Positions 25,406-35,158 of a stretch of 64,000 bases of DNA are shown one piece after another. The DNA is taken from NCBI RefSeq assembly GCF_033115175.1, contig NC_084831.1:43370002-43434001 (forward strand), in the 5' to 3' direction. The translations under genes were made by a program, and so were the position numbers. The notes under the pieces were generated by a model. That model was not told where the DNA came from. It saw only the letters and a list, made by a program, of their open reading frames with translations, and did no database searches. This DNA is from Lepus europaeus. Its lineage: Eukaryota; Chordata; Mammalia; Lagomorpha; Leporidae. Numbering within the stretch: the stretch's first letter is position 1; each line of letters begins with the position of its first letter.

Positions 25406-25830
25406 GTTTCTGTCTCTCCCTCTCTCTGCCTGTAACTTTACCTTTCAAATAAATAAATAAAGTCTTTTTTTTTTTTTTTAAAAAGGGGGGGGGGAGGTGG
25501 TGTCAGCACTGTGGCGTAGTGGGCTAAGCCTCTGCCTGCAGTGCCAGCATCCCATACGGGCACTGGTTGGTGTTCTGGCTGCTCCTCTTCCAATCCAGCT
25601 CTCTGCTATGGCCTGGGAAGGCAGTAGAGAATGGCCCAAGTGTTTGGGCCCCTGAACCTGTGAGGGAGACCCAGAAGAAACTCCTGGCTCCTGGCTTTAG
25701 ATCAGCACAGATCCAGCTGTTGCAGCCACTTGAGGAGTGAACCAGCAGATGGAAGACCTTTCTCTCTGTCTCTCCCTCTTTCTGCCTATAACTTCACCTC
25801 TCCAAAAATAAATAAATCTTTAAGAAAAAA
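25406..25830 (+). mobile_element. Dimeric CSINE insertion (3' tail fragment plus full copy)
   Basis: A 5'-truncated tail piece (25406-25475, ending AAATAAATAAAGTC-T15) and a G/A linker precede a complete form A copy from about 25495. AATCTCACTTCT at 25394-25405 and AATCTAACTTCT at 25831-25842 flank the whole block. Confidence 0.85.
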
Positions 25831-25877
25831 AAATCTAACTTCTATCAGTGTTCCTATATAAATTTAATAAATCTATA

Positions 25878-26050
25878 CTGACTATACCACTTCTTAACTG
25901 TATAGCTTTGGGCAAGTTATTTAATCTCTCTGAACCTCTGTTTTCAGTGTATCGGAAACACTTTATAGTACCTACCTAGAAGATTACACAGAGAAAAAGA
26001 GATAATTCATGATAAACATTTCATATAGTGCCTGGCTTAATATATATCAG
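25878..26050 (+). mobile_element. MIR
   Basis: TTGGGCAAGTTATTTAATCTCTCTGAACCTC and ATAGTGCCTGGCTTAATA. Confidence 0.75.
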
Positions 26051-26064
26051 CTCTAAGAAGGCTA

Positions 26065-26290
26065 AGTGATCAGGAGCTTAGGCTCTGGAGCCAGACCACT
26101 GCTTGGTGGCAGCTATGTGACCTTGAGCAATTTACCCAACTTTTCTCATCTGTAGAAACACATACCTCACAACAGAGAAAAGTTACATATCTTGGAGAGT
26201 TTTATGGGGATTAAACTAATTGAGTTATACTTTAAAACACTTAGACAAGTATCTAGTACATGAAGCATAGCAAACGTTTAACCAACTCAC
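26065..26290 (+). mobile_element. MIR
   Basis: GAGCTTAGGCTCTGGAGCCAGACC and TATGTGACCTTGAGCAATTTACCC are a clear MIR 5' half. Confidence 0.8.
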
Positions 26291-26309
26291 CTTTTAAAAA
26301 TCTAAGTCA

Positions 26310-26566
26310 GGGCCAGTGTTGTGGTATAGCAGGTACAGCCCCCACCTGTGACACTGGCATCCCATATGGGTGCTGGTTCACGCCCCAGTTGTTCCACTTC
26401 TGATTCAGCTCCCAGCTGATGGCCTACGAAAAGCAGCGGAAGATGGCCCAAGTGTTTGTGTTCCTACCATCCATGTGGGAGACCTGGAAGAAGTCCCTGG
26501 TTCCCGGCTTTGGCCTGGCCCAACCCTGGCCATTGCAGCCAGCTGGGGAATAAACCAGCAGGTGGA

Positions 26567-26602
<36 letters not shown>

Positions 26603-26662
26603 GTCTCTCTTTGTCTCTCTCTGTTAACTCTCACTTTCCAGTAAATAAATAATTTTTTTTTA
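26310..26662 (+). mobile_element. CSINE form A
   Basis: GGGCCAGTGTTGTGGTATAG head; (TC)n 26572-26596; tail AGTAAATAAATAATT. Confidence 0.92.
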
Positions 26663-26740
26663 AATGAGGTCCTTAAAAAATTTTAATCATAGGATTTGGC
26701 ATGCTGGTTGTATTTTTTTCCTAATAAAAAACTAACTCAT

Positions 26741-27073
26741 TTTTTTTTTCTTTTTGACAGGCAGAGTGGATAGTGAGAGAGAGAGAGACAGAGAGAAAGG
26801 TCTTCCTTTTTGCCATTGGTTCACCCTCCAATGGCCGCTGCGGCCAGCACATCGCGCTGATCCGAAGCCAGGAGCCAGGTGCTTCTCCTGGTCTCCCATG
26901 CGGGTGCAGGGCCCAAGCACTTGGGCCATCCTCCACTGCCTTCCCTGGCCATAGCAGAGAGCTGGCCTGGAAGAGGGGCAACTGGGATAGAATCCAGCGC
27001 CTGACTGGGACTAGAACCCGGTGTGCCAGCGCCACAAGGCAGAGGATTAGCCTGTTAAGCCACGGCGCCGGCC
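26741..27073 (-). mobile_element. CSINE form B
   Basis: TTTTTGACAGGCAGAGTGG to CACGGCGCCGGCC. TSD CTAACTCAT at 26732-26740 and 27074-27082. Confidence 0.95.
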
Positions 27074-27142
27074 CTAACTCATCTTTTAAAAATTTATTCT
27101 TGTTTAATTGTAAGGGTTCAACATGCTGGTTATATGCTTTTC

Positions 27143-27472
27143 ATTTTTTTAAAAGATTTATTTATTTTATTTGAAAGTCAGAATTACACAGAGAGAGGAG
27201 AGGCAGAGAGAGAGGTCTTCCATCTGCTGGTTCACTGCCCAATTGGCTGCAAGGGCCAGAGCTATGCCAATCCAAAGTCGGAGCCAGGTGCTTCTTCCAG
27301 GTCTCCCACATGGGTGCAGGGGCCCAAGGACTTGGGCCATCTTCTATTGTTTTCCCAGGCTATAGCAGAGAGCTGGATCGAAAGTGGAGCAGCTGGGACT
27401 TGAATTGGTGCCAATATGGGATACTGATATTTTAGGCAGCGGCTTTACAGGCTACACCACAGTGCCGTCCCC
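27143..27472 (-). mobile_element. CSINE form A
   Basis: TSD TATATGCTTTTC at 27131-27142 and 27473-27484. Confidence 0.95.
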
Positions 27473-27559
27473 TATATGCTTTTCTAATACATTTCAAAAT
27501 AATACACAAAACCGTCTTGCACAATTCAGGTGCCATGAGTCCTTCTCTTTGGGCAACAC

Positions 27560-27730
27560 TGTTCCAGGCTCATACCACCCATTGATTAGTGCTGCTCATT
27601 GTTTTTGCCCATGTTATGCCTCCCCCTAGAACGTTCTTGTCTCTCTTCCCACTTGGCTGGTTCTACTTGTCTTCAAGACTTCAATTGGGCATCATGTTTC
27701 TGACGCCAACCGTCAGGTGCTCCTGCAACC
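27560..27730 (+). mobile_element. L2 fragment
   Basis: GCCTCCCCCTAGAACGTTCTTGTCT then GGCTGGTTCTACTTGTCTTCAAG; old and diverged. Confidence 0.5.
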
Positions 27731-27909
27731 CCAGCACATCCCTCTGTAACAACCACAATCATCTGGGCTCTAGCTGTTTCCACCTGTTCTCTCTGGTGCA
27801 AACCTCTTCAGATCAGGGAATGCACCCTATTTCACAGCACAGTACCTACAGCATACAGGAATTCTTTACTGCAGTAGCCTAAAACCTGACATAGTAAAAC
27901 TTAATCAAA

Positions 27910-28230
27910 CATATTTTTGCAATGCTAGACCATATGCTAGGCACTGTGGGTACAAAGTTAAACAATACTCATTTCCTGTCCTCAAAGAGCTTTCAGGAAA
28001 CAGACAAGTGAATGAGTGTAAACAAGGGTGATGTGTACTCTGTTGCATGCACAAATTACATTAAATGGGAGCATAATGCAAAGAGCTCAAGGGGACCAGG
28101 AAGGACTTCATAGAAGATGTGGAGCTTGCTTGCTTTGAAAGCCGAGTTGGGGCTCACCAGCTGAAAGAGGTAAGAGATAGTAGAAAAGAACATTCCAAAC
28201 AGATGGGATATAGTCAATGGAGGGAGAGTG
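27910..28230 (+). mobile_element. Ancient mammalian repeat, L2-like, weak
   Basis: TGCTAGGCACTGTGGGTACAAAG, TCCTGTCCTCAAAGAGC and GACCAGGAAGGACTTCATAGAAG occur in the order seen in ancient 'trackable event' type L2 relics. Confidence 0.4.
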
Positions 28231-29369
28231 ACGGAGGTCTCCTTAAAGACTGTGGGTTGAAGGCAGAAAGAGATGGCCTGAATCTATCGAAATGCAGGCT
28301 TCACCATGTGCGTATGCTCTGTGAATCAAGTAGAGACTTTCAGGACTCTGAGAACCTTTGTGATAAGGAGAAACAATGAGACCAAGGTGACCCAACCTTC
28401 CTATTTATTAAGTACTTCGCAGTTTAATTTCTAGTCCAGGTTACTTTGGGGACTAGGAGTAAAGAGAAGGAAGTGTAGGACACACACAATCATAATACAT
28501 GCAATACACAATTCATACTTGTAGGTTTACAACTTACTCATCTACATGCCCAAATATCTGCACTTCAGGAACTGTCAGGGAATAACTTTAAACTACTTCT
28601 CAATGCCTATAGCACCAGAGTGTAAGAAATAATTAGGGAGATTGGCTAAAAGTTGGCAATCCATCTATTCTTCTAGAGGAAATTTTCAAACTTTGACACT
28701 CTTTCTCTAAGGCAATCTTACACTGTGTATGTGTGCATACATAATATACAATATATATATAATAAAAGCTGCTGTTTTAAGACAACGTGGGTATGGGCTC
28801 TGTTATGGGGCCATTGAGTTGTGGGCACCTAGACCTCAGAGGAGCAGAGGTCAAAATGCTTTAACTGTGGGATAAGTCAGAGCATCACTGAACTGCACAC
28901 TTGAACCACATAGCTTTGTCCCTCCATGCAATTACTTTTGTTGAGAACTGTGCTTCAGTGATAAGTATCAGCGTTAAGAGAAACTGTAAGAAACAGCCCA
29001 TGATGCCCAGTATTGCTGTTGTTGGAAGGATACAGTCTGCTCTACCACTGGCAATGAAGAACAGTACTTCACTGGAATAATGGGTTTGTTTTTACATTAA
29101 GGACACTCTGAAACCATGTAACTGATTATGTTTCCCTCTTTGGAATGGTGGGTAGGAAGCTCAAAGGCAAAATTTTGGCCCAGTTCTTGCAAGTGCCCAA
29201 GAATTTATGACATACACATGTATTTTACCCTGGTTTCCTCTTATTTTCCTCTCTCTTGCTTTATGTTAGCTTCAATTTTCTTATTTCCTTTATATTGCTG
29301 TACTATGATGATTTTTATAAGACATTTAAAATCCTCTGTGGAAGAATTTGGTTTAAAAAAGACTTCATA

Positions 29370-29725
29370 GGGACCAGAGCTGTGGCATAGTAGGCTAAGC
29401 ATCTGCCCGCAGCGCCAGCTTCCCAAATGGGCACCTGTTCGAGTCCTGGCTGTTCCACTTCCAATCCAGCTCCCTGATCCAGCTCTCTGCTATGGCCTGG
29501 GAAAGCAGTAGAAGATGGCCCAAGTGCTTGGGTCCCTGCACCCATGTGGGAGACCAGGAAGAAGCTCCTCGTTCCTGGCTTTGCATCAGCCCAGCTCCAG
29601 CTCCAGCCATTGCGACTATTTGGGTAGTGAACCAGTGGATGGAAGACCTCTATATCTGTCTCTCCCTCTCTCTGTAATTCTGCTTCTCAGGTAAATAAAT
29701 AGATCTTTAAAAAATAAAAATAAAT
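29370..29725 (+). mobile_element. CSINE form A
   Basis: Contains a short internal duplication ATCCAGCTCCCTGATCCAG. Imperfect TSD around AAAAAGACTTCATA / AAAAAGAGCTCATA. Confidence 0.92.
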
Positions 29726-29750
29726 TTAAAAAGAGCTCATAAATTTAATC

Positions 29751-30050
29751 GGGGGGTGGGGCAGTGCTGTGGCGTAGCGGGATGAAGCCACAGCCTGCAG
29801 TGCTGGCATCCCATATGGGCAACAGTTCAATACCCAGCTGCTTCACTTCCAATCCAGCTCCCTGCTAATGCACCTGGGAGAGGAATGGAAGATGGCCCAA
29901 GTCCTTGGACCCTGCACCCACATGGGAGACCAGGTGAATCATCTGACTCTTGTTGTAGCCATTTGGGGAGTAAACCAGCAGATGGAAGATCTCTCTCTCT
30001 CTCTCTCTCTGCCTCTGTCTTTCAAATAAATAAGTAAATCTTTAAAAAAA
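29751..30050 (+). mobile_element. CSINE form A, internally deleted
   Basis: Lacks the AGCTCCTGGCTCCTGGCTT block: CAGGTGAATCATCTGACTC runs straight to TTGTTGTAGCC. Confidence 0.9.
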
Positions 30051-30124
30051 TTTTAAGTGTATTTATATGTTCAATATTACAAAATATTTACATATTATAA
30101 ACAATAATAAGCCAAAATTCAGAA

Positions 30125-30161
30125 GCACAAAGCCCATTTGTATATCACACAAATATAAAAC
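30125..30161 (+). repeat. Exon-4-flanking direct repeat, copy 1
   Basis: 37 bp, 32 matches to 30428-30464, sharing ATCACACAAATATAAAAC at the end. It lies in intron 4, 114 bases past the exon 4 donor. Confidence 0.8.
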
Positions 30162-30274
30162 AATCTGCATGGAGCTCATAGGTACATAATTCACAATCAT
30201 AACACATCCTAATGTCCCCTCAGTCCCACTCCCAAGTACACATGCACAAGTACGCATCCATGTCAAGCACATAC

Positions 30275-30399
30275 CAAGCTGTTCTGCAAGCAGCTGGCCC
30301 TTCTCAGTAGGAACAACCCTCTCTTCCTCCATGTCACACTTGTTCCCCACAAGAATAACCTGGGCGTTGTCCCAGGAGTAGGTCTTTATCTGAGTAGCC
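30275..30399 (-). CDS. RAB3B: RAB3B coding exon 4 (residues 116-158)
   Basis: This 125-bp internal exon carries the G4 motif NKCD (residues 135-138), which gives guanine specificity in Ras-superfamily GTPases, inside the beta-5 strand context [11 protein letters not shown]. The acceptor is TTTTAG at 30404-30400 and the donor is G|GTATGT at 30275|30274. The first base completes Trp116 from exon 3 and the last base begins Gly158, so both splice phases agree with the neighbouring exons. The encoded residues look identical to mammalian Rab3B. A 37-bp imperfect direct repeat lies on both sides of the exon, one copy ending 29 bases from the acceptor. Confidence 0.97.
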
Positions 30400-30427
30400 C
30401 TAAAAGGAGACAGAACTGTCAGAAACA

Positions 30428-30464
30428 GCACAAAACTCATAGGTACATCACACAAATATAAAAC
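30428..30464 (+). repeat. Exon-4-flanking direct repeat, copy 2
   Basis: Second copy, 29 bases from the exon 4 acceptor, where branch-point sequence would be expected. The segment CTCATAGGTACAT also recurs near 30176. Confidence 0.8.
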
Positions 30465-30489
30465 GAGATGTTAATGGCTGATGGACTGG

Positions 30490-30828
30490 GGAGGAGGCTT
30501 GATCCAGTTGTGGTATCCAAAGGTGGGGCCTTTGGGAAGTGATTGGGTTAGGCTGCTAGGGTAGGGCCACATGATCGAACCATGATGGTGTTATAAGGAC
30601 AGAACACACAGAAGGTAGAGGAAGAGTGTAGGCTCCCTGTGTCTCTGTGTTTTCTGGTTCACATGTGATCTTCCCTCCACCATCCTCCAGCCTCAGCCCA
30701 AACCAATGGGGCTGTCCAGTCATGGACTGTGACCCTCCAAACTGTAAGCTGAAATAAACCTTCCTTCCTAAGAAGCATCTCTCAACTCTTAAGCATTTGA
30801 GTTATAGTGACAAGAAGCTGGCTGGTAC
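30490..30828 (+). mobile_element. MaLR-type LTR
   Basis: Phrases GTGGGGCCTTTGGGAAGTGATTGGGTTAGG, a TTATAAGGAC box and CCTCCAAACTGTAAGCTGAAATAAACC match the general MLT1/MST LTR layout. It begins within 100 bases of RAB3B exon 4. Confidence 0.6.
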
Positions 30829-30834
30829 ATCACA

Positions 30835-30974
30835 CTGACATGGACTGAATGTGTCCAGCCTCTCAGAGTCACATGCTGAAGCCTTATCCTCAGTGAGCTG
30901 GTATTTCCTGTAGGAAGTAATGGTCATGATGGACAGGCCTATCAAGTGGAATTAGTGTCCTTATAAGAGAAACA
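30835..30974 (+). mobile_element. MLT1-like LTR fragment
   Basis: ACATGGACTGAATGTGTCC, then ATGCTGAAGCC and GTGTCCTTATAAGAG resemble the 5' half of an MLT1 LTR. It is cut by the CSINE at 30975. Confidence 0.6.
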
Positions 30975-31289
30975 GGGGCCGGCACTGGTGCAGCAGGTAA
31001 AGCCGCCGCCTGCAGTGCCGTCATCCCATATGGGTGCCAGTTCAAATCCCGGCTGCTCCACTTCCAATCCAGCTCTCTGCTATGGCCTGGGAAAGCAGTG
31101 GAAGATGGCCCAAGTGCTTGGGCCCCTGCACCAGAGAAGGAGACCTGGAGGAAGCTCCTGGCTTTGGATTAGCCCAGCTTTGGCTGTTGTGTCCATTTGG
31201 GAGTGAACCAGCAGATGCAAGACTTCTCTCTCTGCCTCTGCCTCTCTGTAACTTTGTCTTTCAAATAAATAAATAAGCCTTTAAAAAAA
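30975..31289 (+). mobile_element. CSINE form A
   Basis: GGGGCCGGCACTGGTGCAG head to AAATAAATAAATAAGCC; it cuts an MLT1-like LTR. Confidence 0.93.
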
Positions 31290-31509
31290 TTCTATCATTA
31301 TAAATAAATCAATAATGGAGGGGGAAAGATAGGACCCTGACATTGTAGAGACAACTTTTTGTGGGGATGAGCCTAACTCTGTCTCCAGCCACCCAATTAG
31401 ATACAAATGGTTACTTTCCCTTTTGATCCCCTGTACCTTCACCATGGCACCTATGGCACCAGGATGACTTTATCTCTCCCTGAGGACAGGGACAGGCCTA
31501 TGCATCTTT

Positions 31510-31844
31510 TTTTTTTTTAAACAATTTTATTTACTTATTTGAGAGGTAGAGTTACAGACGATGAGAGGGAGAGACAGAAAGGTCTTCCTTTCCACTGGTT
31601 CACTCCCCATATGGCTGCAACGGCCGGAGGAGCAGTGCCGATCCGAAGCCAGGAGCCAGGAGCTTCTTCCGGGTCTCCAACGTGGGTGCAGGGGCCCTTG
31701 GGCTTGAGCCATCTTCTACTGCTTTCCCAGGCCATAGCAGAGAGCAGGGTTGAAAGAGGAGCAGCCGGGACTAGAACCGGCACCCATATGGGATGCCAGC
31801 GCTGCAGGCGGAGGATTAACCTATTGCTTCTTGGTGTCAGCCCT
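31510..31844 (-). mobile_element. CSINE form A
   Basis: TSD GGCCTATGCATCTTT at 31495-31509 and 31845-31859, exact. The head is diverged (TTGCTTCTTGGTGTCAGCCCT). Confidence 0.95.
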
Positions 31845-32494
31845 GGCCTATGCATCTTTGGATGCCAATTCCCAGGACAGAACAGAACAGAGTTTTCAAT
31901 GAATGCTTAATTAGTAAATGAGGCAGTGAGTGGTTAATCCTGAAGCAGATCCTGACACTGGTACTCAATCTAACTGTAACCTGGGCCTATCACCAGCCCT
32001 GCTGCTAAAGTTGATTCCACAGTCAACCTTCTTGTCTACACTGAGAAGCCACTTCCTCAAAGCATGCGGTTCACTCAACTGTCATTTGTTGTGGGTCCAC
32101 AAAAAGCCAGGTTCCATTCTGGGCACCGTGGTTTGAATGGCAAGTGGGGACTAGGGAAATGGGCTGGGACCAAGATGCCCAGAGATGAAACTCAAAGGCC
32201 AGGGTTTACAGGAGACAGACAGTCGTCCAGCTTAAGGCAGGTAACTGGAGACAACTGTCCTTTTTTCCCCCACGCTCATCTTCCTTTCGTCTTCCTCCCT
32301 TCTCCCACTGCATCCTCTCTCAGCTCCCAGATTAGCAACAAGCTCAGGTTATTCTTGGCGGAATCGTCACCAGGTGTTAAAGTCACTGAGTTCCTGAGGC
32401 AGAATGAACAGAGACTGATGGAGAAAGGGAAGAAAGTCAAGGGCATCGGGGGATGAGCAGTGTGGAGACACTTAAGGAACAAGCTAATCACTCT

Positions 32495-32680
32495 GTAGGA
32501 GGTAGAGGGGAGGGAGGAAGAGCGGGAAAAGTCACGACTGGAGACAGAAATCAAAGGGGAAGAGAACAGAGAAGGGAAGGAGGGGGAAGGGTGGTCCCAG
32601 GAAGAAGGAGTTGTGAGCGAGGGATGGGAGACAGGAGGAAGAAGAGGATAACTGAGAGACAGAAAAGGAGAACACAGGCC
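32495..32680 (+). repeat. Purine-rich tract
   Basis: About 185 bp dominated by AGG/GGA/GAA with few pyrimidines; a polypyrimidine run in RAB3B sense. Confidence 0.7.
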
Positions 32681-32845
32681 CCATGAACGGCAGACACGCC
32701 AGTGACATCCTGGACAGCTGCTAAGGACAGGAGAGTGCAGCAGGCAGGCCGTGAGGCCACTGTTAGCTCAAGGCTCCAAGTCACCAAGACTTTCACAGAA
32801 ACTGCCCCTTGGGAGGAGTGAGGGCCTCAAAGAGTAATGGCTGTG

Positions 32846-33203
32846 GTTTGTCCCCTAAGGGTGGTGATGTAAAGGAGTGGGGCCTTTAAGAGGTGGGGCT
32901 AGTGGAAGGTCTTAGGTCACTGGGCAGTGCTTTCGGAAGTGACTGACTTAGGTATTGTGGAACCTTGGTTGTTGTGTGAAGAAAAATTATGTGTGTGTGT
33001 GTGTGTATCTTGCTGTTAAAAAACAGCAGGACTGGCTCCTGTCCAGTTTCTCTCTGGCTTCCCATGATTTCTGCCTCCTGCACACACTCCCACCATGATG
33101 CCATCCACCACCATGAGACACAGTCGGGGGAACCTCATGAGACTTTCAGCCTCCAGCACTGTGAACTAGATGCCCCTCTTTTCCTTTTAAAGGATAGAGC
33201 CTC
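32846..33203 (+). mobile_element. MaLR-type LTR, left part (interrupted)
   Basis: Contains the MLT/MST-like phrases GTGGGGCCTTTAAGAGGTGGGG, CTCATGAGACTTTCAGCCTCCAGCACTGTGAAC and TTTTAAAGGATAGAGCCTC. It continues at 37787-37825 with CAGGTATTTCATTATACCAA, the usual 3' end of these LTRs. A (TG)n run lies at 32990-33006. Confidence 0.65.
33188..33203 (+). repeat. 5' target-site duplication of the LINE-1 derivative
   Basis: TAAAGGATAGAGCCTC, repeated exactly at 37771-37786. The top strand reads TTTT|AAAGG, a good L1-endonuclease target. Confidence 0.95.
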
Positions 33204-34120
33204 GGAGGCGGCAAGATGGCGGAATAGGCAGGAAGCACACTTAGTCCGGGGGGAGAGAAAGTTTAATATAAGTGGAGATACTGCAGTGTCAAGGAAGAGT
33301 AGGGGATGAAACAGCAGAGGAAACTCTTCCGGAACTAGTGATTCACAGTGGACCTGCGTGGAGAGCGTGGGAGCCCAAGTTCGGGACACCAGCGGCAGAC
33401 TCAACGCACCAGCGCTGGAACGCGAGGTGAGCCGAACCTCCATAGCCCGAGATACCAGCAGGCAAGCGGAAAGAGGAGGCTAGAGGGAACGAGGCTTGAA
33501 ATTCCGTGGGGAAAAGTTCACCAGGCTAACTAGAAGAGAGAGAAAAAAAAATAAAAAAAGTGACTGATACGGACACAAGTTTCTCTCTCTCCGCTCACCT
33601 CTCACAGGCGAGCAAGACAGAGCAGGCGCCATTTTGGACATACGTCATAAGCAGGGCGACCTCAGGTCTGCACCAGCCCTGAGCCTAGCAGAAAAACCTG
33701 ACTCTGTGGGGAGGGGTGAAATAACAGGAGATTAGCATCTAACTTGGCAACCCAGTGGGAGACTGCAGGAGAATTGGAGCCCACACTGAGGGCAGCAGAG
33801 ATTCCCTATGTGGTCCTTGGGAAAGAGCTTCCGATCTCTGGCTCCTGTGGGTATATCATTCGCCTGCTAACTACCTCCAATTACGTTCAGCTGTGCGGAA
33901 TTACTTCCCTTTTGAATCAAAAAAAGAAAGAGAGATTTACCACACCTAACCTGGGAGTGTCATCCTTGACACACCCTCAACCCTGAGGAACCAAACACAG
34001 CTCTCAGTCCACACTCCTCTCAAGCCTCTAAGGCTCCACTGAAAGCAGACAGTCCACTTAATATAGAGCCATAGTGTAACAAGAAAAAACACCACAGTGA
34101 AGAAACCAAATATCTCCAAC
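33204..34120 (+). promoter_or_regulatory. L1 5' UTR / internal promoter
   Basis: The first bases contain CAAGATGGCGG, the YY1 core in antisense orientation that L1 elements carry near position +13 to +21 for accurate initiation. A second YY1-like GCGCCATTTTGG occurs near 33627 and a CRE-like TACGTCAT near 33644. The intact extreme 5' end argues for a full-length insertion. Confidence 0.75.
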
Positions 34121-35158
34121 ATGCCAAACAACAAACGCAAAAACCAAGCTAACAAGAACAAGGAAGAAACTATGACGCCCCCAAATGAAAAAGACACCCC
34201 AATTCAAGATTATGAAGATGATGAGATCGAAGAAATGCAAGAAGCGGATCTCAAAAAATTGATAAGAACATTAAGAAGTTCTCAAAAACAAATTCTTGAA
34301 CTACAGAAATCCTTCATGGACAAGATAGAAAATCTCTCTCGTGAAAGTGAAATATTAAGGAGGAATCAAAATGAAATGAAACAACTAGTGGAACAAGAAA
34401 CTCTGATAGTGACTAGAAATCATAATGAAATGAAGAGTTCAATAGATCAAATGACAAACACATTAGAGAGCCTTAAAAACAGAATGGGCGAAGCAGAAGA
34501 GAGAATATCAGACTTAGAAGACAGAGAACAGGAAAGGAAACAGGCAAACCAAAGAAAAGAAGAAGAAATTAGAAATCTAAAAAATATTGTCAGGAATTTA
34601 CAGGATACTATTAAAAAACCCAACATTCGGGTTCTAGGAGTTCCTGAAGGCATGGAGAGGGAGAAAGGATTAGAAGGCATTTTCAGTGAGATACTAGCAG
34701 AAAATTTCCCAGGTTTGGAGAAGGACAGAGGCATCGTAGTACAGGAAGCTCATAGAACCCCTAATAAACATGACCAAAAGAGATCCTCACCACGACATGT
34801 TGTAATCAAACTCACCACAGTGAAACATAAAGAAAAGATCCTAAAAGGTGCAAGAGAGAAACGTCGGATCACTCTTAGAGGATCTCCAATTAGACTCACA
34901 GCAGACTTCTCATCAGAAACCCTACAAGCTAGAAGGGAATGGCGAGACATAGCCCAGGTACTAAGAGAGAAAAACTGCCAGCCCAGAATACTATATCCTG
35001 CAAAGCTCTCATTTGTGAATGAAGGTGAAATTAAGACTTTTCACAGCAAACAGAAACTGAAAGAATTTGTTGCCACTCATCCTGCCCTGCAAAAGATGCT
35101 TAAAGATGTGTTACACACAGAAACACAGAAACATGGTCACCAATATGAAAGAAGGTAA
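34121..35158 (+). CDS. LINE-1 ORF1 protein, intact (345 aa)
   Basis: ORF1p is the L1 RNA-binding nucleic-acid chaperone that trimerises and packages L1 RNA in the cytoplasm. The first ATG is 34121 (preceded by CCAAC); an in-frame GTG at 34097 is not needed. Residues about 15-45 are acidic and lysine-rich. Residues about 40-165 form a long coiled coil with many heptad Leu/Ile and repeated Asn-Glu-Met blocks. Next comes the RRM-like domain beginning near NIRVLGVPEG, and a C-terminal domain containing ARREWRDIAQVLREK and LYPAKLSF. The length is within the usual 330-380 range, and there is no frameshift or stop. Normal L1 would have ORF2 starting shortly after; here none follows. An undamaged ORF1 suggests the insertion is young. 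Confidence 0.93.
   Translation: MPNNKRKNQANKNKEETMTPPNEKDTPIQDYEDDEIEEMQEADLKKLIRTLRSSQKQILELQKSFMDKIENLSRESEILRRNQNEMKQLVEQETLIVTRNHNEMKSSIDQMTNTLESLKNRMGEAEERISDLEDREQERKQANQRKEEEIRNLKNIVRNLQDTIKKPNIRVLGVPEGMEREKGLEGIFSEILAENFPGLEKDRGIVVQEAHRTPNKHDQKRSSPRHVVIKLTTVKHKEKILKGAREKRRITLRGSPIRLTADFSSETLQARREWRDIAQVLREKNCQPRILYPAKLSFVNEGEIKTFHSKQKLKEFVATHPALQKMLKDVLHTETQKHGHQYERR

Larger units (their letters stand above)
12708..30274 (-). other. RAB3B: RAB3B intron 4
   Basis: A 17.6-kb phase-1 intron with GT at 30274-30273 and AG at 12709-12708. It is filled mainly by CSINE copies in both orientations and older MIR/L2 fragments, listed separately. Stretches 17579-19187, 20379-20838, 21123-21695, 24700-25380 and 28380-29369 hold no gene; 20469-20500 is a short CAA-rich run. 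The 18360-18500 stretch has several ATTA/TAAT homeodomain-type cores in otherwise unique DNA, which is weak evidence for a regulatory element. Confidence 0.9.

Noticed and set aside
28741..28762. TATATATATATAATAAAA run as a promoter TATA box
   Set aside because: Simple AT repeat in an intron with no other promoter feature.
34447..34734. Open frames on the minus strand across the L1 ORF1 region
   Set aside because: Shadows of the plus-strand ORF1.
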